Source: Lachnospiraceae bacterium (GTDB taxonomy: Bacteria; Bacillota_A; Clostridia; Lachnospirales; Lachnospiraceae). Taken from it: DNA of 64,000 nucleotides. Below, piece after piece: positions 1 through 9,500 of this stretch (its first letter is position 1; each line of letters begins with the position of its first letter). The stretch is from positions 42,773 through 106,772 of the forward strand of contig SFGN01000013.1 of assembly GCA_004556565.1 (NCBI GenBank). Direction: 5' to 3'. The translations under genes were made by a program, and so were the position numbers. The notes under the pieces are model-generated. The model worked only from the letters and a program-made list of their open reading frames with translations. It did no database searches and was not told where the DNA came from.

Positions 1-1
1 T

Positions 2-259
2 GCCCATAAGCCGATGACAAAAAACTATATCAGGGCGATGGAAATAATGGGAACGGATAGAAACAGTACTCTGTTCGTGGGAGATCAGCTTTTTACGGAT
101 GTCTGGGGTGCAAAAAGAGCCGGGATTTATAATATACTTGTAAAACCGATCCACCCCAAAGAGGAAATTCAGATTGTGCTTAAGCGCTATCTGGAGAAGA
201 TTGTGCTGTATTTTTATAAAAGAGAAAAAAACAGGCAAAAGAAGCAGGGGCTTAAATAA
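2..259 (+). CDS. YqeG-family HAD phosphatase, C-terminal part (cut by window start)
   Basis: Only the last 85 codons are present. The reading frame is open from base 2 and starts mid-protein with AHKP, so the 5' end lies outside the window. The fragment carries the last HAD motif (FVGDQLFTDVWGA, with the acidic metal-binding residues) followed by ILVKPI, the arrangement typical of YqeG-type class III HAD phosphatases. The tail is rich in Lys and Arg. The substrate of this family is not firmly known. The gene ends 90 bases before efp, and efp has its own promoter in between, so the two need not be co-transcribed. The family call is fairly safe; the role is not. Confidence 0.75.
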   Translation, partial: AHKPMTKNYIRAMEIMGTDRNSTLFVGDQLFTDVWGAKRAGIYNILVKPIHPKEEIQIVLKRYLEKIVLYFYKREKNRQKKQGLK

Positions 260-266
260 AAAAAGG

Positions 267-295
267 TTGAAAAAAGCAGCAATCTATTATAGAAT
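267..295 (+). promoter_or_regulatory. Sigma-A promoter of efp
   Basis: TTGAAA (267-272) and TAGAAT (290-295) are separated by exactly 17 bases. Transcription would start about 45 bases before the efp ATG. Confidence 0.65.
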
Positions 296-349
296 TAGTG
301 ATAGTGAAAAATCATGTACAAGGAGTGCGTGACTGAAGGAGGATTACAA

Positions 350-907
350 ATGATCGCAGCAGGAGATTTTAAGAACGGCGTAACCGTTGAAATTGACGGA
401 AATATTTTCCAGATTCTGGAATTCCAGCATGTAAAACCGGGGAAAGGTGCAGCTTTCGTTAGAACAAAACTGAAAAACATTATCAGCGGCGGTGTTGTTG
501 AGAAAACATTCAGACCGACCGAGAAGTTCCCGAAGGCACACATTGACCGTAAGGATATGCAGTATCTGTATCAGGACGGAGATTTGTACAATTTCATGGA
601 TGTTGAGACTTATGACCAGATTGCATTGAATGCTGATGTGGTGGGCGATGCACTGAAGTTTGTTAAAGAGAATGAAACTGTAAAAATCTGCTCCCATAAA
701 GGAAATGTATTTTCTGTAGAACCGCCTCTGTTTGTTGAACTTGCAATTACTGAGACAGAGCCGGGATTCAAGGGAGATACGGCACAGGGCGCATACAAGC
801 CGGCAACAGTAGAGACAGGAGCTATGGTTATGGTTCCGCTGTTTGTTGAGACAGGTGATGTACTGAAGATTGATACACGTACAGGAGAATATTTGTCCAG
901 AGTATAA
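350..907 (+). CDS. efp: Translation elongation factor P
   Basis: This 185-residue protein is full length for EF-P, which binds between the P and E sites of the ribosome and relieves stalling at consecutive prolines. The N-terminal KOW-like domain (about 1-60) contains the conserved loop HVKPGKG; Lys32 at its tip is the residue modified in many bacteria. Two OB-type domains follow. The ATG at 350 is chosen because GAAGGAGG lies 8 bases upstream and the protein then begins MIAAGDF as in the family; an in-frame ATG at 314 lacks a site. It is monocistronic between its own promoter and a strong terminator at 961. Confidence 0.97.
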   Translation: MIAAGDFKNGVTVEIDGNIFQILEFQHVKPGKGAAFVRTKLKNIISGGVVEKTFRPTEKFPKAHIDRKDMQYLYQDGDLYNFMDVETYDQIALNADVVGDALKFVKENETVKICSHKGNVFSVEPPLFVELAITETEPGFKGDTAQGAYKPATVETGAMVMVPLFVETGDVLKIDTRTGEYLSRV

Positions 908-960
908 TTTCAAAGGAAGAGCCGGGCATCAGTCCGGCACGAGACAGAAGTTTAAGATAT

Positions 961-1001
961 GGGATCGTTTCGGGAATGAAACGGTCCCTAAATTTTTTTT
1001 A
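961..1001 (+). terminator. Intrinsic terminator after efp
   Basis: An 11-bp stem (GGGATCGTTTC with GAAACGGTCCC, one G-T pair) is followed by a run of eight or more T. Confidence 0.85.
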
Positions 1002-1008
1002 TAAATGG

Positions 1009-1037
1009 TTGATTTCCGGATTCCGTTCCGTTATAAT
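1009..1037 (+). promoter_or_regulatory. Sigma-A promoter of the DUF5688 gene
   Basis: TTGATT (1009-1014) and TATAAT (1032-1037) have a 17-base spacer. The predicted leader is about 115 bases long and no strong fold was seen in it. Confidence 0.6.
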
Positions 1038-1157
1038 CTGTTTTACATAATATTATTCAAATCAATTTCATTATTCAAATTATTTCTAAGGTACAATTCG
1101 TGCCGGCTTTCTCATTTTTGTTTCGATGGACGTGCAATGTGAAAGGAGTAAAATTAA

Positions 1158-2096
1158 ATGATGAAATATCAGGAATTTATTTGCACGGTGGAAAGAAAAA
1201 TGAATTTAATATTAAAAGGAGGTGCTAAGGCGAGCCTTTATACGGCGGCAAAAAATAATGGCACATCCAGGACGGGCATTATGATAGAAGTTCCGGGAAT
1301 AAACATATCTCCGACAATATATCTTGAGGAATTTTATGAGCGTCTGGAAAATGGGGAGTCAGTGGATGCTGTAGTCCAGGATGTCTACAATTTTTATGAA
1401 AAAATCAAATATGACAGATCGTGGGATGTTTCTGCAGTTGAGAGGTATGAAGCAATCCGCGGAAAAATTGTGTTCAAACTGATCCACACAAAGAAAAATG
1501 AAGGATTACTGAAAGAAGTGCCTCACAGAGAATTTCTGGATCTTAGTATAGTGTATTATGCACTTCTGCAGGTTGACAAAGAAAAAACGGGAACTGCTAC
1601 TCTTCTTGTCAAAAATGAACATATGAAGCTTTGGGGGGTATCTGAGGATGAGCTGTATCGGGATGCGGCGGATAATGTCAGAATCCTGCTTCCGGCAAGG
1701 TTGATTACCATGAGTCATTCAGTGGAATCCTGCCTGTGCGGGGATTCGGAGAAGTTTGAGAATATTCTGGACACAGGAGAAACAGCAGAAGAAGATATCA
1801 TGTTTGTTTTGTCGAATCAGCCGGGATATTTTGGCGCGGCGTGTATTGCATATCCGGGAGTTGCGGATATGATCGGGAATGTGTTGGGCGGCAATTATTA
1901 TGTACTTCCAAGCAGCGTTCATGAGACAGTTCTTGTGTTGTGTGACAAGGGAATGGAGCCCTGGATCATGGATGAAATGGTACAGGATATTAACAGGGAA
2001 CATGTTGCGGAAGAAGAGATTTTAAGTGATCATTGTTATATTTATGATGTGGAAAACAAGCGGCTTGAGATGCGTCAGTATGTAAGACTGGAGTGA
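1158..2096 (+). CDS. DUF5688 family protein
   Basis: This 312-residue soluble protein resembles the DUF5688 proteins common in Lachnospiraceae. It shows an N-terminal segment with NISPTIYLEEFYE, a central part with a SIVYYALL stretch, and a conserved core around NEHMKLWGV and AADN. No signal peptide or membrane segment is visible. The function of the family is unknown to me. The start has a choice of two adjacent ATGs (1158 and 1161) behind GAAAGGAG; the first is used here. It stands alone behind its own promoter, and the next gene downstream is tRNA-Arg, about 255 bases away beyond a long palindrome. Confidence 0.75.
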   Translation: MMKYQEFICTVERKMNLILKGGAKASLYTAAKNNGTSRTGIMIEVPGINISPTIYLEEFYERLENGESVDAVVQDVYNFYEKIKYDRSWDVSAVERYEAIRGKIVFKLIHTKKNEGLLKEVPHREFLDLSIVYYALLQVDKEKTGTATLLVKNEHMKLWGVSEDELYRDAADNVRILLPARLITMSHSVESCLCGDSEKFENILDTGETAEEDIMFVLSNQPGYFGAACIAYPGVADMIGNVLGGNYYVLPSSVHETVLVLCDKGMEPWIMDEMVQDINREHVAEEEILSDHCYIYDVENKRLEMRQYVRLE

Positions 2097-2182
2097 TGTA
2101 CAGGGAGCTTTTCAGGGGGATTAAAGAATGAGCGGTGCTTCTCCGCTGCGTGGCAGCTGATTTTGCTCATAATAAGGCGCTA

Positions 2183-2252
2183 AGCTCATAAACAATATTG
2201 CGTTCTCATTCATGCAAGCATGATTCGTCCGCAATATTGTTTATGGCTGAGC
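2183..2252. repeat. Long nested palindrome (element A)
   Basis: A perfect 15-bp inverted repeat (ATAAACAATATTGCG and its complement) is extended by AGCTC/GAGCT beyond a small bulge. The loop holds a second hairpin, TCATGC-AA-GCATGA. It lies between the DUF5688 gene and the tRNA promoter. There is no T tract, so it is not a classic terminator. It may be a REP-like element or an RNA-stabilising structure. Confidence 0.6.
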
Positions 2253-2270
2253 TGTTGTGAAAAATGGGTC

Positions 2271-2299
2271 TTTACTTTTTGTTGGAATCGTGGTATCAT
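2271..2299 (+). promoter_or_regulatory. Promoter of tRNA-Arg
   Basis: TTTACT (2271-2276) and TATCAT (2294-2299) with a 17-base spacer lie about 50 bases before the tRNA 5' end. Confidence 0.5.
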
Positions 2300-2351
2300 G
2301 TTTAATGCGTTCTGAGGAAGACAGTGTTTGTTCAGATACGCAAGAAGATGT

Positions 2352-2423
2352 GCGCCTGTAGCTCAGTGGATAGAGCAATGCCCTCCGGAGGCATGTGCGG
2401 CAGTTCGACTCTGCCCAGGCGCG
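2352..2423 (+). tRNA. tRNA-Arg (anticodon CCG)
   Basis: A complete 72-base cloverleaf can be folded by hand. The acceptor stem is GCGCCTG/CAGGCGC and the D arm GCTC/GAGC. The anticodon stem ATGCC/GGCAT has the loop CTCCGGA, giving anticodon CCG, which reads the Arg codon CGG. The T arm is GGCAG-TTCGACT-CTGCC and the discriminator base is G. CCA is not encoded. A run of T follows directly, so the tRNA's own 3' stems probably act as the terminator. It sits about 150 bases upstream of argS, the gene for its cognate synthetase. Confidence 0.95.
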
Positions 2424-2489
2424 CTTTTTTTTATGATATAGTAAAAGGATACTATTATGGAAATATGTTTCGCAGATCCGTTTGCTTAC

Positions 2490-2518
2490 TTGTCAGTTGT
2501 ACGGACAGGTGGTAAAAT
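2490..2518 (+). promoter_or_regulatory. Sigma-A promoter of argS
   Basis: TTGTCA (2490-2495) and TAAAAT (2513-2518) with a 17-base spacer. The leader to the GTG start is only about 45 bases, too short for a T-box. Confidence 0.6.
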
Positions 2519-2569
2519 ATCATGGACAGTATAGCAGATTGGATTAAATAGAACGGAGAGTGGACAAAG

Positions 2570-4336
2570 GTGAAAACATTGTTGGAACTGCTTACGGAAG
2601 AAGTTCAGGAGGCTTTTGGAAAGTGCGGATATGATGTCTCTTATGCGAAAGTAACACTTTCAAATCGTCCTGACCTGTGTGAGTATCAGTGCAACGGAGC
2701 TATGGCGGCAGCCAAAGTGTATCGTAAAGCTCCCATTATGATTGCAAAAGATGTAGTTGAGAAGCTTCAGGGCAGTACATGTTTTGCTTCTGCGGAAGCG
2801 GTGAATCCGGGATTTATCAACCTGAAGGTTGCAGAAGATTTTCTTGCGGATTTTTTAAATAAGATGGCACAGGATGGATCTCTTGGTGTGGAAAAAGAAG
2901 AGAACCCTAAGAAGATCATCATTGATTACGGTGGGCCGAATGTGGCAAAACCGCTGCATGTCGGACATCTGCGCTCTGCGATTATCGGTGAGAGTGTAAA
3001 ACGTATTATGCGTTATAAAGGCAATCAGGTGATCGGAGATATCCATCTTGGAGACTGGGGGTATCAGATGGGGCTGATCATTACGGAGCTTGAGAAGCGT
3101 CAGCCGGAGCTGCCGTATTTTGATGACAGTTATGAAGGGGAATATCCGTCAGAAGCTCCGTTTACGATAGGAGAGCTGGAAGAAATCTATCCGACAGCAA
3201 GCTCATATGCCAAAGAGAATGAAGACTACCGGGAAAAAGCATTGCATGCTACGTATCTCCTGCAGAACGGACACAGGGGATATCGTGCAATATGGCAGCA
3301 TATCATGCAGGTATCTGTAACGGACCTGAAGAAAAATTATAAGAATCTGAATGTGGAATTTGACCTCTGGAAAGGAGAGGCTGATGCCCAGAAATATATC
3401 CCTGACATGGTGGAGATGCTCAAGGACAAAAGATTCGCACATTATGATGAAGGTGCTCTTGTCGTGGATGTGCAGGAGGAATCGGATAAGAAAGAAGTTC
3501 CGCCCTGTATGATCCTGAAATCTGACGGTGCTGCACTTTATGATACCACAGATCTTGCAACTCTTATGGAAAGAGAAGAGCTGTATCAGCCGGATGAAGT
3601 TATTTATGTTGTTGATAAACGTCAGGAGCTGCATTTCGTTCAGGTGTTCCGCTGTGCAAAGAAGACAGGGATTGTGCGTCCTCAGACCGGTCTGAAGTTC
3701 CTGGGATTCGGCACGATGAACGGAAAGGACGGCAAGCCGTTCAAAACGAGAGACGGCGGTGTAATGCGCCTGGAAAATCTTCTCCGTGAGATCAATGAAG
3801 AGATGTATAAAAAAATCATGGACAACCGCACCGTAACTGAAGAGGAAGCGGAAAAGACATCCCGGATCGTGGGGCTTGCCGCTGTCAAGTACGGGGATCT
3901 GTCCAACCAGGCTTCAAAAGATTATATTTTTGATGTAGACAGATTTACTTCATTTGAAGGAAATACAGGACCATATATCTTATATACTATCGTCAGAATC
4001 AAGTCTATACTGAATAAATATCAGGAAAGCGGCGCGGTATGTGCGGATATGTCTATCCGTGCGGCAGAGGACGAATTTGAGAAGTCTCTGATGCTTGAAA
4101 CGGCAAAATTCAATGACATGATTGACGCAGTGTATGAGGAAATCGCGCCGCATAAAATCTGTGCTTATATTTATGATGTGGCAAACGCATTTAATAAATT
4201 TTACCATGAGACAAAGATTCTTACGGAAGAAGATGAAGCGAAGAAGGAGGGATATATTGCATTGCTTACGCTGACAAAAGAAGTGCTTGAGACATGCATC
4301 GGCCTGCTTGGATTTGAGGCACCGGAGAGAATGTAA
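2570..4336 (+). CDS. argS: Arginyl-tRNA synthetase
   Basis: This 588-residue class I synthetase charges tRNA-Arg. An N-terminal ArgRS additional domain (about 1-95) precedes the Rossmann core with the HIGH-type motif HVGHLRS near residue 137 and the family signature around GPNVAKPLHVGHL. There is no canonical KMSKS; the region around GFGTMNGKDGKPFKTRDGG takes its place, as is usual for ArgRS. The C-terminal DALR anticodon-binding domain begins near GNTGPYILYT. Translation begins at a GTG with GGAGAG about 10 bases upstream. The cognate tRNA-Arg lies just upstream. The alanyl-tRNA editing gene follows after 30 bases and is probably co-transcribed. Confidence 0.97.
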   Translation: MKTLLELLTEEVQEAFGKCGYDVSYAKVTLSNRPDLCEYQCNGAMAAAKVYRKAPIMIAKDVVEKLQGSTCFASAEAVNPGFINLKVAEDFLADFLNKMAQDGSLGVEKEENPKKIIIDYGGPNVAKPLHVGHLRSAIIGESVKRIMRYKGNQVIGDIHLGDWGYQMGLIITELEKRQPELPYFDDSYEGEYPSEAPFTIGELEEIYPTASSYAKENEDYREKALHATYLLQNGHRGYRAIWQHIMQVSVTDLKKNYKNLNVEFDLWKGEADAQKYIPDMVEMLKDKRFAHYDEGALVVDVQEESDKKEVPPCMILKSDGAALYDTTDLATLMEREELYQPDEVIYVVDKRQELHFVQVFRCAKKTGIVRPQTGLKFLGFGTMNGKDGKPFKTRDGGVMRLENLLREINEEMYKKIMDNRTVTEEEAEKTSRIVGLAAVKYGDLSNQASKDYIFDVDRFTSFEGNTGPYILYTIVRIKSILNKYQESGAVCADMSIRAAEDEFEKSLMLETAKFNDMIDAVYEEIAPHKICAYIYDVANAFNKFYHETKILTEEDEAKKEGYIALLTLTKEVLETCIGLLGFEAPERM

Positions 4337-4366
4337 AAGGCTTATGGATAAGGCAAAGGAATTATC

Positions 4367-5539
4367 ATGACAGAGAAGTTATTTTACGAAGACAGCCATC
4401 AGGCTGTCTTCAATGCAAAAGTAATAGAATGTATACCCCAAAAGACAGGGTTTCTGGTGAGCCTTGACAAGACTGCTTTTTTCCCGGAAGGCGGAGGGCA
4501 GTATGCGGACCGGGGAACACTGAACGGAGTTGGGGTGTCTGACGCACAGGAAAAGGACGGCATCATCTGGCATTATACAGAGGAAGCACTGCTGCCCGGA
4601 GAGTCTGTGGAAGGCCGGATTGACTGGACAGAACGTTTTATGAAGATGCAGCAGCACACAGGAGAGCATATCGTTTCCGGGCTTGTGCATAGGCGGTTCG
4701 GATATGATAATGTTGGATTTCATCTGGGAAATGAAGACTGTACGATGGATTTCAACGGGGAAATCACAAGGGAAGAATTGCAGGAGATTGAAGAAAAAGC
4801 AAATGAAGCAGTATTTGCGGATTTGGATGTTCTGGTTTCTTATCCGTCACGGGAAGAATTGGCTGCAATTAAATATCGCAGTAAAATAGAAATTGAAGGC
4901 CAGGTAAGGATTGTGACGATCCCGGGATATGATGTCTGTGCGTGCTGTGCGCCCCATGTAAACAAAACAGGGGAAATAGGTCTTATTAAGCTGACGAATG
5001 TGCAGAGATATAAAGGCGGAGTCCGTGTTACCATGCTTTGTGGCGTGAGGGCACTTGCAGATTATCAGAGAAAATCTCAGGCGGTCAGGCGGATTTCAGG
5101 AATGCTGTGTGCCCGGGAGGATGAAGTGGCGGAAGCTGTCGCTCAGTTAAAAGATGAATGCGCGGCATTAAAATTGCGGTTACAGGAACAGCAAAAAGAG
5201 CTTCTTGCTTATAAAGCAAAAGAAGTGGATGATGGGGAAGATGTTGTCTGCCTGTTTGTAGAGGGAATCGAAGGAGATGCTCCGAGATTTTTGATGAATC
5301 TGCTGCTTGAACAGGGACACAGATTATGTGCAGTGTTCTGGGGGGACGATGCACAGGGATATCGATATGTGATTGGAAGCCGGCGTGCGGATGTCCGTCC
5401 GCTTGCGAAAGAACTGAATCTGGAGTTTTCAGGACGAGGGGGCGGAAAGCCGGAGATGGTTCAGGGATCTTTAAAAGGAAGTCGGGAAAATGTGAGGGCG
5501 TGGGTACAGAAGAAAGAGAGGATGCTGAATTATGAATAA
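4367..5539 (+). CDS. AlaX-type alanyl-tRNA editing protein with DHHA1 domain
   Basis: This 390-residue protein resembles the editing half of alanyl-tRNA synthetase and would hydrolyse Ser or Gly wrongly attached to tRNA-Ala. The N-terminal beta-barrel contains FFPEGGGQ. The zinc-type editing site is intact: HTGEH (His97, His101) and Cys193-x3-His197. A coiled linker (about 250-290) leads to a C-terminal DHHA1 region with the glycine-rich SGRGGGKPEM motif. The length and this tail match the long AlaX class rather than the short one. It lies between argS and a membrane protease gene, overlapping the latter by 8 bases, so the three probably form an operon. Confidence 0.92.
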   Translation: MTEKLFYEDSHQAVFNAKVIECIPQKTGFLVSLDKTAFFPEGGGQYADRGTLNGVGVSDAQEKDGIIWHYTEEALLPGESVEGRIDWTERFMKMQQHTGEHIVSGLVHRRFGYDNVGFHLGNEDCTMDFNGEITREELQEIEEKANEAVFADLDVLVSYPSREELAAIKYRSKIEIEGQVRIVTIPGYDVCACCAPHVNKTGEIGLIKLTNVQRYKGGVRVTMLCGVRALADYQRKSQAVRRISGMLCAREDEVAEAVAQLKDECAALKLRLQEQQKELLAYKAKEVDDGEDVVCLFVEGIEGDAPRFLMNLLLEQGHRLCAVFWGDDAQGYRYVIGSRRADVRPLAKELNLEFSGRGGGKPEMVQGSLKGSRENVRAWVQKKERMLNYE

Positions 5540-6410
5540 GAAACAAGGCTCCGGAGGATTCTGGAGAGTGTACGGCCCTTTATTTGCATTTTGCGTGATT
5601 GAATATCTGGCTCAGGTGCTTACATCGTTTATTATGCTTATTCCTCATCTGATGCAGATCATAGGCGAGCTGACGATCAGCGATAGTATGACGGAAGAAG
5701 AATTGAGTCAGATACAGATACAATTATCAGTTAAGATGATGGAATTTCTACAGCAGTATCAGGTTCAGATCGCCGGTGTGGCTGCACTTTGCACGCTGGT
5801 GCTCACCGTACTGTTGTTTCGCAGTGACCGGAAAAAGGAAGCAGCACGGCAGGAGGCATCGCAGGCGGGAGCAGCATCCGGAAGTTTTTTCTGGATTGCA
5901 ATTCTCGGATTCGTGGTGTGTCTCGGAGCAAACTGCCTGAATATTATGATGACACTGGCATTCGGAGATACATCCTACCAGGAGGCATCGGCCGTTCTTT
6001 ATGCCGCGCCGTTCTGGGTCCAGATATTATGTCTTGGGATAATCATACCGGTTTCTGAAGAAATGATGTTCCGCGGACTTTTGTTTAAACGCCTCAGAGA
6101 GGGAAAGACATTTGTAAAAGCGGCACTGTGGAGTTCAGTTCTGTTTTCTCTGATGCACGGGACAACGGCACAGTTTTTCTACACGCTGGCATTAGGTATG
6201 CTGCTGTCATATGTATATGAGAAGTATGATACGGTAAGAGCACCGATTGTACTCCATATAACATCGAACATGCTGTCTGTCATCGGTACTGAGACGGGGT
6301 ATTTTGACAGGCTCACCGCAGCACCGGGCAATATGGTGATTTTACTGGTTGCATGTGCGTTTTTCGGTTCGATAATGTTCGTGAGAATACAAAGAATAGA
6401 GAAAAATTAG
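5532..6410 (+). CDS. CPBP family intramembrane metalloprotease
   Basis: This 292-residue polytopic membrane protein of the CPBP (CAAX protease and bacteriocin-processing) family has three expected motifs: EEMMFRG (glutamates and arginine), FSLMHG (histidine) and HITSNM (histidine and asparagine). Hydrophobic segments are visible near residues 12-35, 85-100, 120-145, 165-185, 205-240 and 265-285. A soluble stretch (about 40-75) with MTEEELSQ lies between the first two. The start overlaps the preceding alaX-type gene by 8 bases, which suggests translational coupling. The substrate is unknown; relatives act in bacteriocin self-immunity or protein maturation, and nothing nearby points to either. 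Confidence 0.85.
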   Translation: MNKKQGSGGFWRVYGPLFAFCVIEYLAQVLTSFIMLIPHLMQIIGELTISDSMTEEELSQIQIQLSVKMMEFLQQYQVQIAGVAALCTLVLTVLLFRSDRKKEAARQEASQAGAASGSFFWIAILGFVVCLGANCLNIMMTLAFGDTSYQEASAVLYAAPFWVQILCLGIIIPVSEEMMFRGLLFKRLREGKTFVKAALWSSVLFSLMHGTTAQFFYTLALGMLLSYVYEKYDTVRAPIVLHITSNMLSVIGTETGYFDRLTAAPGNMVILLVACAFFGSIMFVRIQRIEKN

Positions 6411-6414
6411 ATGT

Positions 6415-6465
6415 AATGTCAGATAATTTGCTTGTAAATACGAAAATAACAAATTATCTGACATT
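6415..6465. terminator. Long inverted repeat, probable terminator after the CPBP gene
   Basis: A perfect 16-bp stem (AATGTCAGATAATTTG and its complement) with a 19-base AT-rich loop begins 5 bases after the stop codon. It is followed only by a weak T run (ATTTTAC). Confidence 0.6.
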
Positions 6466-6481
6466 TTACAAAATTTTACTG

Positions 6482-6510
6482 TTTACAAAATTGTAAAAGT
6501 GTAGTATATT
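6482..6510 (+). promoter_or_regulatory. Sigma-A promoter of gltBD
   Basis: TTTACA (6482-6487) and TATATT (6505-6510) with a 17-base spacer. The spacer and flank contain a repeated TTTACAAAATT and its partial complement, which could be an operator. Confidence 0.6.
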
Positions 6511-6581
6511 AGCAAAAGAAAAAATGTAGAATTTGTAAGGTGAGAAAGGAACAAGAAGCAAAACGAGAAAGGAAAGCAGGT

Positions 6582-9500
6582 ATGAAAAAAGAAATAGTGG
6601 GCCGACAGGCCGGATTGTACCGTCCGGAGTTTGAACATGATAACTGCGGAATTGGCGCGGTCGTGAACATCAAGGGCATTAAAAGCCATGATACAGTGGC
6701 GAATGCTTTAAAAATCGTTGAAAATCTTGAACATAGAGCTGGCAAGGACGCCGAGGGTAAGACTGGAGATGGAGTTGGAATCCTGTTACAGGTTTCACAT
6801 AAATTCTTCACAAAGGTCTGTAAACCCCTCGGTTTTTTGTTGGGCGAAGAACGGGACTATGGAGTTGGCATGTTCTTCTTCCCACAGGATGAACTGAAAA
6901 GAAATCAGGCGAAAAAGATTTTCGAGGTGATCGTCCAGAAAGAAGGACTTGAATTCATCGGCTGGAGAGAAGTGCCGATCCATCCGGAAATTCTCGGGAA
7001 AAAAGCGGTTGACTGTATGCCTTATATTATGCAGGCATTTATCCGCCGCCCGAAGAAAATCGAGAAAGGGCTTCCGTTTGACCGCCGCCTGTTCGTGGTG
7101 CGCCGCATTTTTGAACAGAGCAGTGACGATACATATGTTGTATCACTTTCAAGCAGGACGATCGTATATAAAGGGATGTTCCTGGTAGGGCAGCTCCGGA
7201 TGTTTTTCGGGGATCTGCAGGATGATGATTATGAGTCTGCCATCGCAATGGTTCATTCAAGATTCAGTACAAATACAACACCAAGCTGGCAGAGGGCACA
7301 TCCGAACCGCCTCATGGTCCATAATGGTGAGATTAATACCATCAGGGGCAACGCGGATAAAATGAGGGCAAGGGAAGAGACTATGGAGTCCGGTGCGCTT
7401 AAAGGAGAGCTTCATAAAGTGCTCCCGGCAATTAATACTTCCGGTTCCGACTCGGCTATGCTTGACAATGCATTGGAATTTATGGTAATGAGCGGCATGG
7501 AGCTTCCGCTTGCCGTTATGATCTGTATTCCGGAACCGTGGCAGAACAACCGCGGAATGTCACAGAATAAAAAAGATTTTTATCAGTATTATTCTACGAT
7601 GATGGAGCCTTGGGACGGTCCGGCATCGATTCTGTTTTCCGACGGAGACTGTATGGGTGCTGTGCTTGACCGGAACGGCCTGCGTCCTTCCCGTTATTAT
7701 ATCACTGATGATGACCAGTTAATCCTGTCATCGGAGGTGGGAGTGCTTGACATAGACCCGACAAAAATTGTTGTGAAAGAGCGTCTCCATCCGGGGAAAA
7801 TGCTTCTGGTCGATACTGTTAACGGAAGGGTGATCGACGATGAGGAACTGAAGGAACGCTATGCAAATGAAGAGCCTTACGGAGAATGGCTGGACGGCAA
7901 TCTGATCCACCTGAAGGATTTGAAAATCCCGAACCAGGATGTGCAGGTTTACTCAAAAGAAGAATGTATCCGGCTGCAGAAAGCATTCGGCTATTCTTAT
8001 GAAGAAGTAAAAAGCTCAATTCTGAATATGGCAAAAACCGGCGGGGAAGGTGTTGCGGCAATGGGAATCGATGTTCCGCTGGCGGTACTTTCCAAAAAGA
8101 ATCAGCCGCTGTTCGGTTATTTCAAACAGCTCTTTGCACAAGTTACAAATCCGCCGATTGATGCGATCCGTGAAGAAGTTGTTACGTCGACTACTATTTA
8201 TATCGGTAAAGACGGAAATCTGCTGGAGAAAAAAGAAGAAAACTGTAAGATGCTGCAGGTGAATAACCCGATTCTCACGGCGACAGATGTTTTGAAAATC
8301 AAAAATATGAAGGTGGAAGGGTTTAAGGTTGCAGAAATTCCGATTACTTATTATAAGAATACAAGTCTGGACAAGGCAATCCAGTATCTGTTCATCGAAG
8401 TAGACCGTGCGATTCGTGAAGGAGCCAACATTCTCATTCTTTCAGACAGGGGCGTTGACGAGTATCATGTTGCAATTCCCTCCCTGCTTGCGGTATCAGG
8501 TCTTCAGCAGCATCTGGTACGTACGAAGAAAAGAACTTCCGTCGCTATGATCCTGGAATCCGGCGAACCGAGGGAAGTCCATCATTTTGCAACGCTGCTC
8601 GGCTACGGTGCCTGCGCGATCAACCCGTACCTGGCGCATGAATCCATCCGACAGCTGATTGATTCCAGGCTGCTTCACAAAGATTATTATGCGGCAGTGG
8701 ATGACTATAACCACGCAGTAATCCACGGAATCATAAAGATTGCCTCAAAGATGGGAATTTCCACCATCCAGTCTTATCAGGGGGCAAAGATTTTTGAGGC
8801 GATCGGACTGAAAAAAGAATTTATTGACACTTATTTTACCGACACGGTGAGCCGTGTCGGAGGAATCGGGATTGAAGAAATCGCGAAAGACTACACAGCG
8901 TTCCACTCAGAGGCATTTGACCCGCTTGGACTGGAGGTAGACATGACTCTGAACAGCGTCGGAAAGCATAAATCCAAGAGCGGCGGAGAAGAGCATCTTT
9001 ACAATCCGCAGACAATCCATATGCTGCAGCAGTCCACCAGGCGCGGAGATTACGGCATGTTCAAACAGTATACTCAGATGGTGGATGCTGAAGGGGAGAA
9101 AATCAATCTCCGCGGACAATTGGATTTTAACTATCCAAAGCAGAGCATACCGATCGAGGAAGTCGAGCCGGTCGATTCCATTGTGACCCGTTTTAAGACG
9201 GGGGCGATGTCCTATGGCTCTATTTCCAAGGAGGCACATGAGACGCTGGCGATTGCCATGAACATGATCCACGGCAAATCAAACAGCGGTGAAGGCGGTG
9301 AAGATATTGAGCGTCTGAATACTGACAGATGCTCTGCAATCAAGCAGGTGGCTTCCGGACGCTTCGGCGTGACTTCCCGTTACCTTGTAAGTGCACAGGA
9401 GATTCAGATTAAAATGGCTCAGGGCGCAAAGCCGGGAGAAGGCGGACATCTGCCGGGCGGAAAGGTATATCCATGGATCGCAAAGACCCGTCATTCAACA

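Noticed and set aside
2324..2515. A 63-codon ORF covering the tRNA-Arg gene
   Set aside because: The translated string CACSSVDRA is the well-known false product of reading through a tRNA; the cloverleaf explains the sequence.
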